Counted from the first letter of the stretch, positions 23,427-35,544 are shown. The stretch: 64,000 nucleotides of DNA from Corbicula japonica (GCA_038501625.1 JAZAYU010000009.1:2976001-3040000), one strand, 5' to 3'. The notes: generated by a model from the letters alone, not told the origin. Made by a program: numbers and translations.

Positions 23427-26032
23427 ATGCATAGTATGAACTTATTTATCGTAGTTTGTTCTGCTCTTACAATATCAGTTTCAACACCATGTGGTCCGTT
23501 AGGACTTTGCTCTTGCATTTTTCCAGATGAAATGGACTGTAGTTCTACTAATTCTACATTGGCGGAAATATGCTACCGCATAAAAAATGGGACAAATAAT
23601 TTCTGGATAATTAAACTTCGGGCAGAGAAAAACAACTTTGAAGAGATAATGAGTAAGGATCTCGACGGGTGTGAACACCTGAAGAGTTTATCCCTTGGTA
23701 AAAACAACATCAGTTTTCATCATAACTGCACCTTCTGTGGTCTGACAATCTTGGAGTTACTGGATTTAAGCTTCAATAATATTGATCTTGACAATGGAAA
23801 TTTTGACATAAATAGGCATTTTCCTACGTCGCTAAAAGCACTAATGCTGAACGGGAATTCAAATATAGCAACTTTGCATTCGTTTGCTTATCCGGATTTG
23901 TCGTACTTAAATGAGTTAGATGAATTGTATATCGACGGTTTACAAACTAGGATATTTCCCATTCCGTACAGCAATATGATTAATTTAAAAACATTAGTGA
24001 TGACAGGACTTAAAGGTAACTGTAACCTTGTCGAGATAACAAACAAAACGTTAAGAAATTTAGTTCACGCCATACACTTAAATTTGAGTGCATGCAATAT
24101 TAGCAACGTCTATGCTGGGGCATTTGAAGAATTGTTCCAATTAGAAGTTCTGGACTTGTCGTCAGAAAACCGAAGAATGGGACTTGGCATGCTAAGAAAC
24201 ATTTCATATGGTCTTCAATTTACGCAAATTAAATCACTGAACGTCTCTAAAGTCGAAAATACATTTGGGATGGCGACCCAAGTACGCAGACGAGACATTT
24301 GTTACTTATGGAACACTTCTATCACTGAACTTGTGCTTAACAGTAATAAGATAGAGCTTCTGGAGACAATGTACCCATTCTCTTTACAAAAAATCTGCAG
24401 ATTTTACGTTTTGAGGATAATGACTTTACGTTTGGACCCTTTCTTTTGCAGCTCGGTTGCATATCACAATTAATAGAATTTTATGGAAATAACCAGAATT
24501 CATTCCACAACCCACTTTGGTTTGACCTCGAACCGCAGGAAGAGAAACATGAACAAAATATTCAAGATGATACTTGTCCATATATGACAACTGAATTTAT
24601 TCGTAACGTAAGTCAGTCTAACAGGTTTTGTCGTTTCTTTGAACCTGGTCAAAAAGTTAAAATTATTGGCAATTATCCGATGTTTCCTGAAAACTTACAT
24701 CAGATCCACTTTTCTTCAACTGGCATGAAATATTATGTGCCACCGTTTGTAATAATTCCACTTGCCAATAGAATCGAATATCTAGATTTTTCTGAAAACA
24801 TCTTATACAGGCTAACTGGCCCTATTGGTCCATTTCCAAACGCAAAATACTTAGACTTATCTAAAAATTACTGCTCTTTTATAGGTAAGGAATTCTTAAA
24901 TGGATTAATCAATCTGCAAAATTTACAATTACAACATAATTTCATTGGCTTGATTTTTAATAATGAAACATATGTACAACACACTTTTGACAAACTTGGG
25001 AACTTGATAAGTCTAAATCTTTCCTCTAATATAATATCGTATATTCCTCCACACGCATTTTCCTCTCTGTTTGCTCTCGAAACTATTGATTTAAGTGTAA
25101 ATAACATTGACAGGTGGATAATAGAGGTGGAAACTTTGGATAATCTCCTTCACTTGAATTTAAGTACAAACTTCTTCCAAACCCTTCCGAAGTTGTTACT
25201 TTCAAAGCTCGTCGATAATTCAGCTCGTCTGAATCGTTCTTTTTCCATTAATTTGAGGAATAATATATTAAAAGTAAGCTGTGACGAAAAGGAATTTCTT
25301 GAATCGATGGTGAAACACAAGAAAAGCTTTTCTTTCTTTGACGAATACAGTTTCCAAGATTCATCAGGTTTACCTATTTCTGCTGATGTTTTTATTAAAC
25401 AGGTAGAGGGTCTCTATAAAGTATGCAAGTCATATATTTTAGAAATTGTTTTAGGGTCAATTGGAGTGTCTGTCTTTTTCGGTATTATAATTGGTGGTTT
25501 TATTTACAAGAATCGATGGAAAATCCGATATCTAATGAGACTAACAAAGATTCGACATTTTGGTTACAAAAGACCAAGGCAATACACAGAAAATGAAGAC
25601 TACAGCTACGACGCATTTATTTCTTATGCAAACGAAAATCTAAGTTTTATTCTTGATCAAATTGTTTCTGGATTGGAAACTCGTGGATTAAATTTGTGCC
25701 TTCATGACCGAGATTTCGTTCCGGGACAGAACATAGCAGACAACATTATAAAAGCTGTACGTAATAGCAGAACAACGGTTATTGTGTTATCAACGGACTT
25801 TCTGAAGAGTGAGTGGTGTCTCTACGAGTTTAATATGGCCAGAATGGAGAGTATTTATTCTCGAGCAGGGTCAAACTGCTTACTTGTTGCAATGTATGAA
25901 GAAGTTTCCGACAGAGACATGCCAAATGAAATGCTGGAATGGATCCGTTCAAACACGTATTTAGAGTTTACAACGGAAGAACAAGGGTTAGAACTGTTTT
26001 GGGACAATTTGTACGAAGCACTGCGTGGATGA
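23427..26032 (+). pseudogene. Toll-like receptor copy 3, single-base frameshift
   Basis: The first frame (23427-24473) encodes signal peptide, Cys cap and N-terminal LRRs, then runs into unrelated residues after NKIELLET. The second frame carries the rest, with its first Met at 24446 although homology extends upstream to 24371, through the C-terminal LRRs, transmembrane helix and complete TIR domain (YDAFISY, RDFVPGQ, FW). Alignment with copy 2 places one missing base at about 24369-24371 (ACAATGTACCC against ACAAACGTACCC). There is also an in-frame extra codon giving LDLSSEN. The stop is tandem, TGA TAA. Since all else is open over about 2.6 kb, the gap may be an assembly error, an allele or a very recent pseudogene. 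Confidence 0.88.
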
Positions 26033-26189
26033 TAAGTGTTTTTTAAAGCATATGTAATTTAACTGGACATTTTTTAAGGGTAAAACACAGTTAAATTAAC
26101 ACGTGAAACGTAAATCATGATATTGTGTAAATTCAGTCTAAAGATGACAAATTAAATAAAATTATAGCTGGAGTTTCGTAAAGTCTCCT

Positions 26190-26306
26190 GGGTTGAAGGT
26201 TATAAAACTGAGATTGAAAACCAGTCTCAAATCTCAAGCATCCGATTGGCTCAAATGCTTGAGATTTGAGACTGGTTTCCAAACTCAATTTTAAAACCTT
26301 GGTGCC
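26190..26306. repeat. palindromic foldback element, copy 6 (centre deleted)
   Basis: Starts GGTTGAAGGTTATAAAACTG and ends TTTTAAAACCTTGGTGCC. The central GGCGACC palindrome is missing, leaving 117 bp. It lies about 160 bases past the stop of TLR copy 3. Confidence 0.75.
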
Positions 26307-27018
26307 TTGATATTTTTGTTCAGTAAAAAAATTACAACGGTTTTCAGATTTTGTTTGCACGTGTATTGCAACAGTTCTAATATACTATTCTTTTTTCTTT
26401 CGTTAACTGTTTGTTGTGTTTTTTTTTAATCGATCTTTTCATAAATCCCCATGTTCTCTTTTCCTTTCTTCTCTTTTGCTGAAAAATGAGCAAATCGATA
26501 CATTACGTTTTACTCATAATTTACAAAAATACTTATTAAAACATGAGCATATTGATTGCCCCATGTTTCTCTCCGTTTCGACAATAGACATTTTCAAATG
26601 AAATGTATTTAAATTGTAGGTTTCCCCATGACAAGCTTTCAGATAAAAAAAGTCTGACAATTCAGGCTGTAATCGTTCGCACGAAGACCGTTTAAGATTA
26701 AATTTGAAGAACCAGTTTAAATGGAAAGGTGTCTCTAAATAGTGCAAAGTTAAAACAAAAAAGAACAGAAAATTAAATCAGATAAAGAAATCTTCGTAAA
26801 TGCGTCTGAGAATGTTTATGATAAAAAGTTCTCTTCAGAGTCTCTGTTCGATCCGATTAATGCACTTCCATCTTTAGAAATTACGAGATGCTAATATGCG
26901 TACCACATTTTTTCCAGAACATTCGATATATATCCACAAAGAGATGCGAATTGATGACCATTGCAAACCTCCGCAACAAAAAACTAATATTTTGTCTATC
27001 GCACTTACAAATATCTGT

Positions 27019-27360
27019 TTCTGTGTTTACGGGTTTATAAAGGTTTATGGGGAAAATCTTGTAAAAGAACCTAGAAGCTCGATCTGTTTCTTTGTCATCG
27101 TGATCTTGATGATTTGAGTCCAGGGGCCATGTATCGGTAAGGTCATTAAGTATCTGCCGGTTTGCTTTTGCATGTTTGTGTGCTTTTCCATGAAACATTA
27201 TCTAGTTGATGGAGTGGTTGGAGTTATTTTACCAAATCAATTTGTACTTGTTTGTTCACATCAGAACTTGTTGGGGCAAGTTTGAGGTTGGTTCACCCTA
27301 AAACCTGACTACCAAATTGTTTTAACACTGACCGTTCCAAGGCAGTAACACCTTGGAATC
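27019..27360 (+). repeat. dispersed repeat, copy B
   Basis: Matches 13965-14285 in the same order of motifs (AAAATCTTGTAAAAGAACCT, GGTAAGGTCATTAAGTA, TTGTACTTGTTTGTTCACA, AAGGCAGTAACACCTTGG). The reverse-strand relative at 50640-50900 shares its GTTGGGGCAAG section. Confidence 0.55.
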
Positions 27361-27400
27361 TTTTTCTTGTTAATTGGTTGTGTCATCTATTTTTTAAATT

Positions 27401-27530
27401 GGCCTGAAGGTTATAAAGCTTAGATTGGAAACCAGTCTCAAATCTCAAGCATCTGATTGGCTGAAATGGCGACCAGTCGCCATTTCAGCCAATCAGATGC
27501 TTCCATGCTCAGTTTTATAACCTTGGGCAC
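27401..27530. repeat. palindromic foldback element, copy 7 (right arm shortened)
   Basis: Starts GGCCTGAAGGTTATAAAGC and keeps the GGCGACCAGTCGCC centre. The right arm jumps from AATCAGATGCTT to CCATGCTCAG, losing about 20 bases, and ends TTATAACCTTGGGCAC. Confidence 0.75.
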
Positions 27531-29344
27531 TGATCATTTTATAACCCATGCTCATTTTTCCTTTCCACTTGTTGGCTGTTTGGGAGTCTGTGTCTTCTGG
27601 ATTTGGTCATACCTTAAATGCATATTTTACTTTTTATGAAAAAAAACACACGATATTTGTGTATATGTACTATCGTCCTGTTATTTGGAAATTAAGGTTT
27701 ACTAGGTATTTGATAAGAACATTGATTTTCAATAGAACGTTTGTTCGATTCCATTGTTCTAATGAAAAATATATGTCAAAAATTTCTATTACAAAATATA
27801 TTTTCAAAATGGTCAGATGAAAATACTTTAAACTGTATATCTCCATTGTTTAGATCAATTCAAGCTTGGTTCAGTTCTGATGATCTGTTTAAACATTTTT
27901 CATAGATGATGAGCATATGGGAACAAAACTTATTTATAGAATAAAAAAAAGAACATAATATATGGCATCTTGACTTTTGTGACTTCACATTTGCTTTAGG
28001 AAACAAAACGATGTATTTTATGTTTTATGTGAATAAGAGTTTTCTTAGTGAAATAACTTTGAAAATACACTGTTTTGAAACAATTTTATTTTCAGTTTTT
28101 GTTTAACTACCGTTTCAAATTTATTACCTCCATTGGATATTCTTGATAACATTTGTTACTTCCCTTGATTTTCGATATAACATATTTTGGCACTCTTTGG
28201 GTTTTTGTTGTAATTGACCGTCAGATTGCTGGTGAAATTGAATTAATTAAGAAAATAAGGCTGTTGTAACTGAAGTCATACTAAAGACAGTAGACAAATT
28301 AGATCAGTCATCAAATACCGGCAGTTATGAAACGTTGATTCTAACAAGGTTTTGAAGAGATCAAATAACAACAAAAAAAACCCTCAGTAAAACGAATACT
28401 GAACGTGACATGAATTTATTTATGTGTAAGCATGAACACAAAAATTCCGAGATCATTACCCAAAATGCTCTTCATTTCAGAGCTTTTTTAGCTGAGATTA
28501 TGGCAGATTGAAGACATTATGAAACTAAGACTATGAGAGGTTTTATCTTATCTATTGACAAATACATTAAAGTTAAAAATTACTTTAAGTTACTTTAAGG
28601 AAAACAAAGACGGCTGAAAGGCTAAGGTAACGGCAAAAAGCCAAAATCTGCATAGCCTCTGTCTGACCAGTAAAATGTACGAGAACGCTTAATGACTCAT
28701 TGATTTGTGAAATGTACTGGAAAACGCAAAAGAAATTCGTAACTTATATTGGGTGGCGTTTAATTTGAGCTGAACGATTAGACTGAGTTGTTCGAGTATC
28801 ACATTCTAAATACAGAGCGTCAAATGGAGAAAAAAAACTGAATCAAATCATAAGGAAACAATGGAAATGTATTTTTGTAAGTTTGCATGCATTTAAACAT
28901 TTAATTTGTCATGTTTATTTAAGGATGATCTTGGCTGTATATAAATTCCCAATCGGAAAAAAAGTTTAGTTTATGATTTCCAGTGAATTCCAGAGTTTTT
29001 ATGGGGAATAATATACTTTATTTAATAGTGAACATAACCAATAACGGGCTATAACATTAAATGATAGATCGCAGCACAATAGCTCTCATTGAGTTCCCAA
29101 TTCTTGGGTCGTTAGGTCATATTCCGTTAAAAAATTTCCAAACAATGTGCAATATGTTTTCCCAACTTGTTTTATTTTATTTATGACTAGTTTTTGTCAG
29201 CCGTTATTCTATGCCAAAATAATTAAATAAATCGTTTAGTTTAAATAATCGATTATAATTTGGGATAATGAAACCAAAGTTGTTGCCAATAAAGTCAAAT
29301 TACTCACTCTGTTAGAGTGGGTAAACAATTATTCTCTAATGTTC

Positions 29345-29413
29345 TATACATCACATAATCAACAACAACACCATATTTAGGAATAAGGTTTCGTATTTGA
29401 CAGTACTTATATT
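29345..29413 (+). repeat. direct repeat, copy 1 (partner 30559-30628)
   Basis: About 70 bases starting TATACATCACATAATCAACA are repeated with few changes 1.2 kb downstream at 30559-30628. A segmental duplication or two copies of a short element. Confidence 0.7.
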
Positions 29414-29783
29414 ACAATAAAATTTAAGCCGCTTTTCTGGAAATGCGCTTTGTTGCTGTACATCTGGTTCTGTCATCTTTTTGTCATCTGTAAATCAATT
29501 CTGTAAAGAGACTAAAACAGAATTGAATATAATATTATCAATAATGTTTAAATGAAACATCTTTAATAAATGTGTTTAACCACACTAAGGATTAATTAAG
29601 GATTGACATAAAACTGTCACGGCTTGGTTTAGACTAATATTTAATAAATAGCATTATAGGCAAAATTCCATTAGAATTATTGAATATGAATTGACGCTAT
29701 TTATTACCCGTCTACGAGCGCAAAAATTTTATGACATTAGACAATCATATAAAATACTACAATAAAAAATCAAATTACATAGG

Positions 29784-29977
29784 TAATTCTCCAACGAGTT
29801 ATGTATACGTCCCTTTAAGAATTATGTAATCCCCAAAGCTGGGAGTTCGCCAACGAGTTACCTCCCTTTGAAAAGTCTAATGTAAAAAATGTTAGGAATT
29901 CACCAACGAGTAACTTCCTTTTAAAACGTATATTGTCACCAATGATGGGAGTTCGCCAACGAGTTAACTCCCTTTTA
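29784..29977 (+). repeat. 53-57 bp tandem repeat, 4 units
   Basis: Units near 29784, 29841, 29894 and 29947 each contain TTCGCCAACGAGTTA or a close variant. The last unit reads GGGAGTT ... AACTCCC, so the core can form a small hairpin. Confidence 0.7.
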
Positions 29978-30558
29978 TACCCAATGTTCTAACTTCGTCT
30001 GTATCCTCGCCAGTTATAGATGTATTAAGACAGTCAAAATTACCAATATTATTACAACAATTTTAAACATGTTAAAATGAAGCATCGATAATAAACATGC
30101 ATAATATTCTTAACAAATTTTATCATTTTAAAATGAATCATCATCAATAAACGTGTTTAATGTTCTAAACACTAACATTTTTAAAATGTACGTTAATTAA
30201 ACATTTCTTTAGATTTAAATCTGGTTATGTACTTAAAAACGGCGACTACTATTTTAAAGTTTAGTAACCCAGACACTTCAACAATAGCAGACCCGACGGG
30301 TGGGTGGGTGGGTCATTCCCACTTATCTCGTGTGTTTTCTCCAATATGTTGTAGTCGTCTTCACTCATGACTGGCAAATATGAAAACCTCGAGTGGAGAT
30401 GAAGTAACATTATTGCCTTATATATCCTTTACACCTCGAAATTCTCGTGTATTCTCCCGCCAAGTCATTAAGCATAACATTACCGTAATAAACATAAAAC
30501 CGTATTTACTTCACTAAACACCAGCACAAATATGTATATCCCAAACGAGAATAATTTT

Positions 30559-30628
30559 TATACATCACATAATCAACAACAACACGATATTTAGGAATAA
30601 GGGTTTCGTATTTGCCAGTACTTATATC
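30559..30628 (+). repeat. direct repeat, copy 2 (partner 29345-29413)
   Basis: Same sequence as 29345-29413 with small differences, ending GTATTTGCCAGTACTTATA. The pair brackets the CAACGAGTT tandem repeat. Confidence 0.7.
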
Positions 30629-30910
30629 GAGTTAAACAAAGAGAGAACTTCCCTTGATACATTTTACCTTCAACAAAATTATGCGTCGACAATAAGCATC
30701 TGCGTCTCTCGCATTCATGATAACGAAGATGTCGAACCAGTTCATCAACAAGTAGAAGACCATATAGATAATCTGAAATAGCCTACAGCTTTTGCCAAAA
30801 ATCGAATTTTTATACTGAAATGTATAAAGCTACAGTCAACAACAATTAAAGGCAAAAACTGTACTATGACCTGACCGTCGGGTTAATACGAAAATCCGAC
30901 TGCTAGGTCA

Positions 30911-31003
30911 CACACCCTCAATAGGGCAAACAACGACCCACGCGGGTCAAACACCCTAAATAGGACACAAAACAGACCCATCGCGGGTCAACACCCTCAA
31001 TAT
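30911..31003 (+). repeat. ~40-bp tandem repeat before TLR copy 4
   Basis: Two full units and a partial one of ACACCCTCAATAGGGCA plus CGACCCACGCGGGTCA. Each unit contains a GACCC/GGGTC inverted pair. The third partial unit runs straight into TLR homology at 31004, so this repeat marks the breakpoint. Confidence 0.65.
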
Positions 31004-32182
31004 ATTTTACGTTTGGAGGATAAACACTTAACGTTCGGACCGTTTCTTTTGCAGGCAGGTTGCATGTCACAATTAGAAGAAGTCTATGGAAGTTACCAGA
31101 ATTCTTTCCACAATCTAGCCCAGTTTGAACTTGAACCAGAGGAAGAGAAACATGAACAATTTTTTCAAGCGGATAACTGTCCATATATGAACACTGAATT
31201 CATGCGAAACATAAGCAACTCCAACAAGTTTTGTCGTTTCTTCGAACCTGGTCAAAGGATAAAAATAAGTGATAATTATCCTGTTTCCAAAAAACTTGAA
31301 GAATATCTTCTTTGTTTCAAGTGGCATGAAATACAATGTGTCCTCTTTTGTAATATTTCCACTTACCAATAACATTGAAAATTCAGATTTCTCTGAAAAC
31401 ATTTTTAACGGGCTAACTGGTCCTGCAGGACCATTTCCAAACGCAAAATACTAAGATTTATCTAAAAATTACTTCTCTTTTATAGGTATGAACTTCTTCA
31501 ACTGATTAATAAATCTGCAAACTTTACAATTACAACAGCATTTCATTGGCTTGTTTTTAACAATGAAATATATGAAAAACAAGTTTTTGACAAACTTGTG
31601 AACCTAAAAAGCCTCAATCTTTCCTCTAATATCATATCATCTCTTCCTCCAAAAACATTTTCTGCTATGACCTCTCTCGAGACTATTGATTTAAGTGTAA
31701 ACAACATTGCCAGGTGGACAATAGAGGTGGAAACTTTGGATAATCTCCTTCACTTGAATTTAAGTACAAACTTCTTCCAATCTCTTCCGAAGTTGTTACT
31801 TTCAAAGCTCGCAGAGAACTCAGTTCGTATGAATCGTTTTTTTTCAATTAATTTGAGGAATAATATATTTAAAGTAAGCTGTGACGAAAAGGAATTTCTT
31901 GAATTGATGGTAAGACACAAGAAAAGCTTTTATTTCTTTGAAAAATACAGTTTCCAAGATTCATCAGGTATACCTATTTCTGCTGCAGTTTTTGTAAAAC
32001 AGGTAGAGGGTCTCGATAAAGTCTGCAAGTCATATATTTTAGATATTGTTTTAGGGTCTGTCTTTTTGGGTATTATCATTGGTGGTTTTATTTACAAGAA
32101 TTGATGGAATATCAGATATCTAATGAGACTGACAAAGATTCGACTTTTTTGGTTACAAACGACTACGGGAATACACCGAGCG
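31004..32182 (+). pseudogene. Toll-like receptor copy 4, truncated at both ends
   Basis: Homology starts at the equivalent of VLRFEDNHFTFGPF in copy 2 and ends shortly after the transmembrane helix. The signal peptide, the N-terminal LRR half and the TIR domain are all absent. Visible lesions include a 2-base loss near 31281, Leu-to-stop TAA at about 31451, Gly-to-stop TGA near 31504, one base lost near 31546, a 12-base in-frame loss in the membrane helix near 32058, Arg-to-stop TGA at 32102 and one extra base near 32145. The longest surviving frame, 31598-32104, gives LRRs and the membrane helix. This is a dead relic. Confidence 0.9.
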
Positions 32183-33395
32183 GAAATTCTAAATAATACC
32201 AACATTCTAACGAATTTTTTTTCTAAAGAAGTTTACACTTTAGTGCCGTCTTTTTGTTAAAATGTCATGCTAATGACCGACTAGCTTTTTGGAAAGCTAA
32301 AACTTGTTGAATTTCTAAACCGAGAGGAGATTTTTGCTATCAACTGTTTTCTGATTTCTATGCAGCGTTCATTCATTTATATAGATTCATTTTAATAAGA
32401 TGAACGTTGTTGAAAATAATTTTATTAATTTTATTTTGAGGATATCGTCCATTGTCAGTACGCACTAATCGGCGTGATAATCATTTACATGTATTTAAAC
32501 CATTAAAGTAAATGACTTAATGAAAAACAAAGATTTTAGTAAACAAATGCGACTGGCCAGGATAAACTAAACCTGTCTTCGATAAGCCTGTGTTGACTGT
32601 CTAAAATCTGCGGAGTCATAATTACACGAAGTTTATCCTCTACAGTTGTAAGAAAATGGCGAGCAAAAGGCTACATGAATTGCGATACCATCAAAATATA
32701 CAACTTGCCCATGCTTTGGCAGGGTTAAAGATAATACATTCTATGTAAAGCAGCTTGTATTTTATTTGTTTTGACGTACTTCTGGTGATTAATTTAGAAA
32801 AAAGTGTGCTGGCAAAGAAATGACTTCACTCGGGTTCATTAGTAGCCTGGCACCTGGCTAGATGGTTCTTCTTTAATGCTTTTAATAATATTTTTTACAA
32901 ATATTTGGTGAATGCTGTTCGTCCTTTCTCTTTCTGATTTCTGTCCAACCATCTAGTTCTGGGAGGGGAGGTAAGAAAAGGTAAAAACAGAAAAATGAAG
33001 TGCCTGAAGAGAGTTAATTTTCTTGGTAAAGTTTTTGAAAGACAAAGTCTATAAAATAGAACATAGGGACGGGAACCAGTCCTATGAACTATGTTCGTTT
33101 TTTAAATAAATTTTATCAAAATATCAAACTAAAAGTTATTGTGTATGTATTTTATATCTATTACAATCAAATATCTACATAAATTTCAAAACATCTTTCG
33201 AAGTATTGAATTTTTTTTTATGTTTATGGCAGTTTAAAACAATAAAGCAGATAATATAAGATCTTTATATGTAGGAAATTATGATAAGGAATAACATCAA
33301 CATTTGTTCACCAAAATAATCTGTCATTTTAACCATTTATGGATGAGAGATAAGATTTAATGAGTTAAAATATCGTATTTTATTTATTAACTATC

Positions 33396-33450
33396 TCATA
33401 TTGGCCCAGCAATTCTCGTATTGGCCCAGCGATTCTCATATTGGCCCAAT
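33396..33450 (+). repeat. 20-bp tandem repeat, 3 units
   Basis: Three units of TCTCATATTGGCCCAGCAAT-type sequence, the last one diverging after GGCCCA. A small minisatellite. Confidence 0.7.
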
Positions 33451-33551
33451 TTAGTCTTTATAGGAATTTGTTGTTTTTATTTTGTTAATTAATAAAATTA
33501 TCATGAATCAAGTGAATTTAAATTGACCAATTTATTGGCCCTCGAGCAGTC

Positions 33552-34021
33552 ATTTGAATTTTGAACAAAAGGAACTATTAACTGCATGTCAAACTTAAAT
33601 AACTTTAAAAACGCCAATCATGGGAATTTAATAATAATCGACATCGCTTCGCCGGTTTTCTGTGTTTTTTTTACAATCTTTTTCCACACTGTTTATGTTT
33701 GCAACAGTTTTAGTTTAAGTTTAGTTTATTTAGTTTAGATATTTCATGTAAAACACCTACTTGCATTTAGCATTTGTATTAATGCAAAATAAACAATAGT
33801 AATTAAAACTCAAGTAATTGTTTCACAACACTGCTATATCGGACTAGTTTAATGATATCAAAAATGTCTAATTTAAAACTACTGCCAAAAGAGTTTAACA
33901 AATTGGTAAATATATCTGTTGATTGATCTGTCTCGAAAAGGTTTCAACAAGGTTTCAGCAATTGGCACAATTTATTTAAGTTTGACATGCAGTTTATAGT
34001 TCCTTTTGTTCAAAATTCAAA
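33552..34021. repeat. foldback pair with ~52-bp arms
   Basis: Left arm 33552-33603 (ATTTGAATTTTGAACAAAAG onward) is the reverse complement of right arm 33972-34021 (ending CTTTTGTTCAAAATTCAA). The intervening ~370 bases are AT-rich and non-coding. Likely a separate MITE or foldback family. Confidence 0.7.
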
Positions 34022-34234
34022 AGAAGAAGCCTTGATTTATAACTGTTCTTTAGAATTCTTAATCGACATATCGCTTCTTCGTTGCTGCTTACAATGCGGA
34101 CTTTGATTCTTTAGTGCACTGTAAGGTAAATTCTGTAAATGATGGATTTTAAGTCTTAAGTATAGATGAATTTTCCCTTTCTTGGATTTACACCTTTCAT
34201 TGAAACAAAACTCAAGTTGTTTTTTTCTGTATTC

Positions 34235-34384
34235 AGGACCCAATATCATAAAGCTACGATTGGAGACCAGTCCCAAATTTCTAGCTTCTGACTGGATGAA
34301 ATGGCCAGTCGCAATTATTTCAGCCAATCAGATGCTTGAGATTTGAGATTGGTCTCCAGATTTAGTTTATGATCTTGGGTACAG
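34235..34384. repeat. palindromic foldback element, copy 8
   Basis: Starts CAGGACCCAATATCATAAAG and ends TTTATGATCTTGGGTACAG. The arms carry GGAGACCAGTCCCAAAT and the partner, and the centre is slightly diverged. Confidence 0.75.
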
Positions 34385-34762
34385 ATATCTTCCGGGGATA
34401 TTTATAAGCATTAAAATTGAAACAATGTTATGTAAGCCGATCGATTGCTTACTAATCAGATAGTGACTATTTAGTTAATTATGTAGCGCAATTTTAGTTA
34501 ATTTAATTAGTACAAGTTTGGTTACAAACTTTAGACATTCCGGACATTTCTCAGCAGCTTTGTTTCACTGTTTGCATGTAGACATTGTTGCATTTTAGCA
34601 AGGATTGTGTACTGGTGCAACTTAACAAAAAATTATAATGTTGGCACGCTTTGTGCCATGTGAAACGAGTTTATCGTAATGTACTATTTGAAATTTAATA
34701 AAATATTATGACATTACACATTATTTCAATGCATTTTCAGATTTAATAAAAAATCCATAGAG

Positions 34763-34838
34763 ATGGCAGCAGGTTATGATGACGCGGTTCAAGGACGAAA
34801 GGTCAACAAGAATAAGAAACAGCCTAAACCTTTTGAAG
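34763..34838 (+). CDS. candidate 5' exon of an unidentified gene
   Basis: An ATG follows a good acceptor (CATTTTCAG just upstream), consistent with a spliced 5'-UTR. The 25 codons, beginning MAAGYDDAVQGRKVNKNKKQ and rich in Lys, end at a GT donor in phase 1. A possible second exon, 35545-35578, has acceptor TTTTAG and donor GTAAGT and continues the frame. I could not join either to the GBP exon at 40683 with full confidence. It may be the N-terminus of the GBP gene or a separate small gene. Function unknown. Confidence 0.3.
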
Positions 34839-35544
34839 GTTTGTGGTTTTATAACCTGTTTTAAATATTGTTTTTTTTTTCAAATAAAACATACGAAAAC
34901 TAAAAACACCACCACCACCAACAACAACACATTTTTTGATTATATTATATATATCTGCCAATCATAATCCTGTTGCTGCTGTTCTAGAATGTCCATAAAC
35001 AAGAAAAACATAACCTCAAGGTTATTAACCTCATTTTCTCTGTAATCCTTAGGTCATTTGATAGGAAATATATTAAATAGATGGAAAAGGCACTTTAAAA
35101 GTTACCAAATACGACAATTGTAAGGGCAAGTCCGTCGAATAAGTTACTCGTTTCTATTTCCTAAAAAACGATTGTTCGTGCTGTGAGCTTTCACGTTATT
35201 GTGAATTAGGCAAATGCATTGATAGTTACTTGTAGTCCACTTGGACATGATTGTTGATATGAGAATCTGATCAGACTTGCCCCGATGAACCTGGTTCCCC
35301 CATCACCGTAGCGATTTACCAATCAGGTTCTTTTGTTTTAATATTTGTTAGTCGTTCCTTAATAAAACAAGTCATATTATCTATGTGGAGAGGCTGAATG
35401 TGGCCATCCCTGATAAGCATATTTCTCTTATTTATAGAACTTACATAACTTACTAAATTTTACTGTTATTAGAGTGAAAAAGATTTAATTCATACAGCAT
35501 TGTTACAAGTACTTTACATGATTATCTCTTATTTTTCATTTTAG

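Larger units (their letters stand above)
26033..31003. other. intergenic region between TLR copies 3 and 4
   Basis: No gene recognised. It holds palindromic copies 6 and 7, a dispersed repeat (27019-27360), a 70-bp direct repeat (29345 and 30559), a four-unit tandem repeat (29784-29977), a short GGGT run near 30297 and a 40-bp repeat up to the truncated TLR. 27830-29340 is AT-rich and shows nothing identifiable. Confidence 0.5.
32183..34762. other. intergenic region downstream of the TLR array
   Basis: AT-rich, with no gene recognised. It contains a short tandem repeat (33396-33450), a foldback pair (33552-34021) and palindromic copy 8 (34235-34384). Confidence 0.5.

Noticed and set aside
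29784..29977. CRISPR-like array
   Set aside because: Repeats are imperfect, spacers are similar to each other, and the window is eukaryotic; it is an ordinary tandem repeat.
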